DNA from: Nosema muscidifuracis
Lineage: Eukaryota > Microsporidia > Nosematidae
Length of the DNA: 64,000 nucleotides
NCBI GenBank assembly: GCA_028335825.1
Contig: JAIOKI010000013.1
Span: 62,001-126,000, forward strand
Direction of reading: 5' to 3'
The position numbers and the translations under genes are program-made. The notes beneath the pieces are model-generated. The model did not search any database and was not told where the DNA came from. It saw only the letters and a list, made by a program, of their open reading frames with translations. Shown here one piece after another: positions 60,942 to 64,000 of the stretch (its first letter is position 1; every line of letters starts with the position of its first letter).

Positions 60942-63518
60942 TTAATAAACAAGCTGTACTAATATAGAAATAGCTGGCATCCATATATCACATTGACAAC
61001 TTTTAATTTCAATACATTCATCAACAAGAACACGAACTCTCTGTTTTGCTACACTCTTATCATCTTCATTTTTCAATATATTTAAAATTTCATTGATTCT
61101 TCTTAACAAATCAACTGACAATTCTTCCTTGTTAATTTGCTTGAATATGCTAAATCTACGTACTGCATCTTTGATTTTATTACCAACGATAAGATTATTT
61201 TTTTTACTGGCTTGTTCTTTGAGATTTTCAAAAATATTTTCGAATGATTCTGTTAAAGATTTTCTGTCAAATTTTATGTCTTCATTTTTTGAAGGTGTTG
61301 GTTGAGATATTATCGTATTATTTGGAGTAGGTGCTCCTTTAAATGAAGGTTTTGGTATTGAAGAAGATTTAAATGTACCATAAGTAGTGGATGGACTCTT
61401 TACTTCAACACTTTGTCCGTAAGTAGATACAGGTTTAGCTATAGGTGGATTCACAGATGAAGATTCTGGCTTTGTACTAAAACTTGTTGCACTCTTATTG
61501 TAAGGAGCAGAATATAATGGTCTTCCACTTGGCATTGGTTTAGTAGAAAATCCTGTTGGTTTCTCTGGTACATTAGATTCTTTAGCTAATGTTCTTGGTA
61601 AAGGCTTTGTACTAAAACTTGTTACACTTCTGTTACCACCTTTTGAATACAAAGATGATCTAGAAGAAGTACTTGGGGTCTGTAAAACTGGTGGCTTTGT
61701 GCTAATTTGTTCAGATTTATTCAATATTTCAGGTATAGGTTTTTTAGCAAAATTAGTTACTGGCGTCTTTATTGATAAATTAGAAATTGGAATTTCTTTT
61801 TTATCAATAAACGTTCTTATTATTTTATCTTCAAAGTCAATATCCTTCAATTGCTGATAAATGCCATGATTCTTACCAAACCAAAAATATTCATTAAGTA
61901 GAGGATTGTCATATTTTAGATTTAATTTCTTAAGGTTAATTATTTCGTTACCATATTTTTTAAAGAAATATTGTACTTCATAAACGGAATTAGGTAAATT
62001 TTTACCTTCTTCTCTTGAATTGAAATATTTTCTTGGTTCATTTATCAGTAAATTAAGAATTGGTATATTATTTTTTTCAATAATTTCTCGAATCTTTTTA
62101 AGAACTTCTTCATCTGATAAATCTGAGAAAAGTAATAAACTCACCAAAATTTTCCATTGTCTGGATGAAACAAATTCTAATAGGTTATCATAATTCTTAG
62201 TAATTAACAAATTCATTAAGAAATACATAGGATCAGTAATTTTTTCTGTACAACTTTTACTTATCATAGAGTTTATAAAAAATTTCATACTTATTGTTCG
62301 ATCTTCTTTTTCCAATTCTTTTTTAACATTTTCAATATTATTTTTAATTAAATTTAGTATTAATTTATCAGATAAATTAAAAAATATTTTTCCTTCTTCT
62401 TTTTCTATATCTTCATTTTCTTTTAATAAAAAACTTCCCAATTTTTTTCTAGTATCTTTATTAAAAATAAAATCTTTTTCTCTGTACAATATATCTAAAA
62501 TTATTGTCTCGATATTATTTTTCTGTGATATCTTTAATTTATAATTAGATATTTTATTAATTTCTCTACCTACTATATAATTATTAATTTGTATATGAGG
62601 ATTCTCATTTATAAAAGATTTACTAGATTTACAGAATATTTCAGTAGTACCACTATTATATGAACAACAATACAAAGGATCTTTTTTACTAAAACTTATA
62701 TCAAATACATTCTCTACATTAATAGATTCCTTTACACTTAATGTATCTACATCAATATAATCTATCTTGTTATCACTATAACTTGCTATAGTATCTTCAT
62801 CAATTATATTAAAATCAATCATTGACGAATCGTGCGAACCAATTTGAGTCATTGAATTAGAGTCGAGTTTAAAACAAACAAGATGGTTTAAATTAGTTGT
62901 AGCTAAAATCGAAGTACTACATTTAGGATTCCATCTAACATTACTAACATTTTTAATATCTTTGTTTTGTATAGTCATTGCAATATTTTTAGCTCGAATA
63001 TCTAGCACAAGTATTTTTCCACAATCAGTACCTGCACACAAAATTCTGCTAACTTTATTATTCCACGATAAGGATGTTATATTCTCTGATATAGGTATAT
63101 CACATTTATATTGTTGATCTATTTTATCAAGATTCCAAAATATTATATTACCTTTATCTGATCCAGCTGCTATAACATTCTTAGATGGGTTGTAATCAAT
63201 TCCAAGTACTTTATTAGTCAATCCATCAAAACTTTTCAAAAGTTTAAATGAAGAATTTGTATCAGGTTCGTACAAAGCTAAAGTTCCGTTCGTATGTCCA
63301 GTTGCTAATATTTTCATATTATCTTTTTCACACCATGATATTTTACAATACTCACTATCAGTTTGTAAAGCAGGGTAATGGGTATCTAAACTGTAGTCAT
63401 ATAAACTTAGTTCGGATGTTAGAGTAAATTTCGAATCCAAAATTTTCCCTTTACTTGCTAATGCAAGTAAAGGTTTTGTTTTTGAAAATGTTGTCAAATA
63501 GCTCTTATTAAAAATCAT
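60942..63518 (-). CDS. SEC31: COPII outer-coat protein SEC31
   Basis: This is an 858-residue protein with TTTACCCCTTCA before the ATG. Residues 1-320 are WD40 repeats with Sec31-like stretches (ILATGHTNGTLALYEP, VIAAGSDKGNIIFWNLDKI, ITSLSWNNKVSRILCAGT, NVRWNPKCSTSILAT). Residues of about 340-560 form an alpha-solenoid. About 570-745 is a Pro/Ser/Thr-rich linker with repeated FSTKP and SxPKP motifs, as in Sec31's Sec23-binding region. The last 100 residues form a helical Sec31 C-terminal domain (FDRKSLTESFENIFENL). It would build the outer cage of ER-to-Golgi vesicles with Sec13. The gene ends 96 bases from the stop of the convergent CDK gene. Confidence 0.85.
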   Translation of the reverse strand: MIFNKSYLTTFSKTKPLLALASKGKILDSKFTLTSELSLYDYSLDTHYPALQTDSEYCKISWCEKDNMKILATGHTNGTLALYEPDTNSSFKLLKSFDGLTNKVLGIDYNPSKNVIAAGSDKGNIIFWNLDKIDQQYKCDIPISENITSLSWNNKVSRILCAGTDCGKILVLDIRAKNIAMTIQNKDIKNVSNVRWNPKCSTSILATTNLNHLVCFKLDSNSMTQIGSHDSSMIDFNIIDEDTIASYSDNKIDYIDVDTLSVKESINVENVFDISFSKKDPLYCCSYNSGTTEIFCKSSKSFINENPHIQINNYIVGREINKISNYKLKISQKNNIETIILDILYREKDFIFNKDTRKKLGSFLLKENEDIEKEEGKIFFNLSDKLILNLIKNNIENVKKELEKEDRTISMKFFINSMISKSCTEKITDPMYFLMNLLITKNYDNLLEFVSSRQWKILVSLLLFSDLSDEEVLKKIREIIEKNNIPILNLLINEPRKYFNSREEGKNLPNSVYEVQYFFKKYGNEIINLKKLNLKYDNPLLNEYFWFGKNHGIYQQLKDIDFEDKIIRTFIDKKEIPISNLSIKTPVTNFAKKPIPEILNKSEQISTKPPVLQTPSTSSRSSLYSKGGNRSVTSFSTKPLPRTLAKESNVPEKPTGFSTKPMPSGRPLYSAPYNKSATSFSTKPESSSVNPPIAKPVSTYGQSVEVKSPSTTYGTFKSSSIPKPSFKGAPTPNNTIISQPTPSKNEDIKFDRKSLTESFENIFENLKEQASKKNNLIVGNKIKDAVRRFSIFKQINKEELSVDLLRRINEILNILKNEDDKSVAKQRVRVLVDECIEIKSCQCDIWMPAISILVQLVY

Positions 63519-64000
63519 TGAAGGGGTAAAGACAAAAAAAATTTAAAGAAATAACAAAAATAAAGAAGTTTAGTTATTAAAATGTTTGTAAGATAAAAAC
63601 CTTGAAAATGATGTAATAATTCTAATTAAAAAAATTATAAGAATGTGTATATTTGAATATTATCTAATGAAAATATAAGGGTACAATTTATCTTAGAATA
63701 AATAATATTCAAGTCTTTAAATTAATTAAAATAAAAGTATTATAAAAAGGGTCTAATAGTATTGTAAATTCAAGTATGTAATACAATAAAAGAAATTTCA
63801 AGTATATTTTATAATTAGAGAAAATTATAGTCATGTATTGTAAATTCAAGTATATATTAAAATTAGAGAAAATTTAATAATCATGTATTAAAATTAGAGA
63901 AAATAAAAGTATTTAATACAATAAAAGAAAAAAACCATATTTTATAATTAGAGAAAATAAAACCATATTTTACAATAAAAAAATAATTTAATAATCATGC
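63519..64000. repeat. Right-edge spacer with short tandem repeats
   Basis: After the SEC31 start signal, imperfect units such as TATTGTAAATTCAAGTATGT, AATACAATAAAAGAAA and AAAATTAGAGAAAATA recur to the end of the window. No gene seen. Confidence 0.55.

Overview
The window looks like a piece of a microsporidian nuclear genome, most likely from the Nosema/Vairimorpha side of the phylum. The reasons are: an extremely A+T-rich sequence; short intron-less genes on both strands; reduced versions of core eukaryotic proteins; a eukaryotic tRNA-Leu with internal Pol III boxes; and a C-run (typically CCCTTAAATG or CCCCTTATG) placed 0-25 bases before nearly every start codon. That C-run is the known microsporidian CCC-type start-proximal signal. 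The species is not determined.

Layout. (1) 0.2-11.2 kb is gene-poor. It holds a decayed secreted-protein gene (205-1898), a membrane-protein gene split by a frame change (4373-5592), a secreted acidic protein (7361-8392) and a secreted protein with a possible ricin-B-type trefoil (10393-11196), separated by about 2 kb AT-rich deserts. (2) 11.8-29.7 kb is a core block: B-box protein, type II membrane protein, LSm6-like protein, two small proteins, AP-3 sigma-like adaptin, DUF1749 hydrolase, Uso1/p115-like tether, calcineurin B, tRNA-Leu(AAG), POP1, Rad9-like clamp, P1B copper-type ATPase, MCM3 and a tail-anchored protein. (3) 31-40.4 kb mixes lineage-specific secreted or membrane proteins with RPP1. 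(4) 42-51 kb is a tandem same-strand array of six related secreted-protein genes (four intact, two decayed), which I regard as the most interesting feature. (5) 51.4-63.5 kb is a second core block: V-ATPase subunit H, a bZIP protein, cyclin B, NIF3, a 63-residue membrane protein, a PP4R3/SMEK-like protein, LSG1, a Pho85-like CDK and SEC31.

The core genes cover vesicle traffic (Uso1, AP-3 sigma, Sec31), RNA processing (POP1 and RPP1 of RNase P/MRP, LSm6), ribosome export (Lsg1), cell cycle and replication (MCM3, cyclin B, CDK, Rad9, PP4R3) and ion or metal handling (V-ATPase H, P1B ATPase, calcineurin B). They are not arranged by pathway and no operons are evident. Small tandem repeats fill many spacers and also invade coding regions (Uso1, NIF3, the tail-anchored protein, a poly-Ser tract).

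All assignments come from reading motifs by eye. No alignment or database search was possible, and residue positions are approximate.
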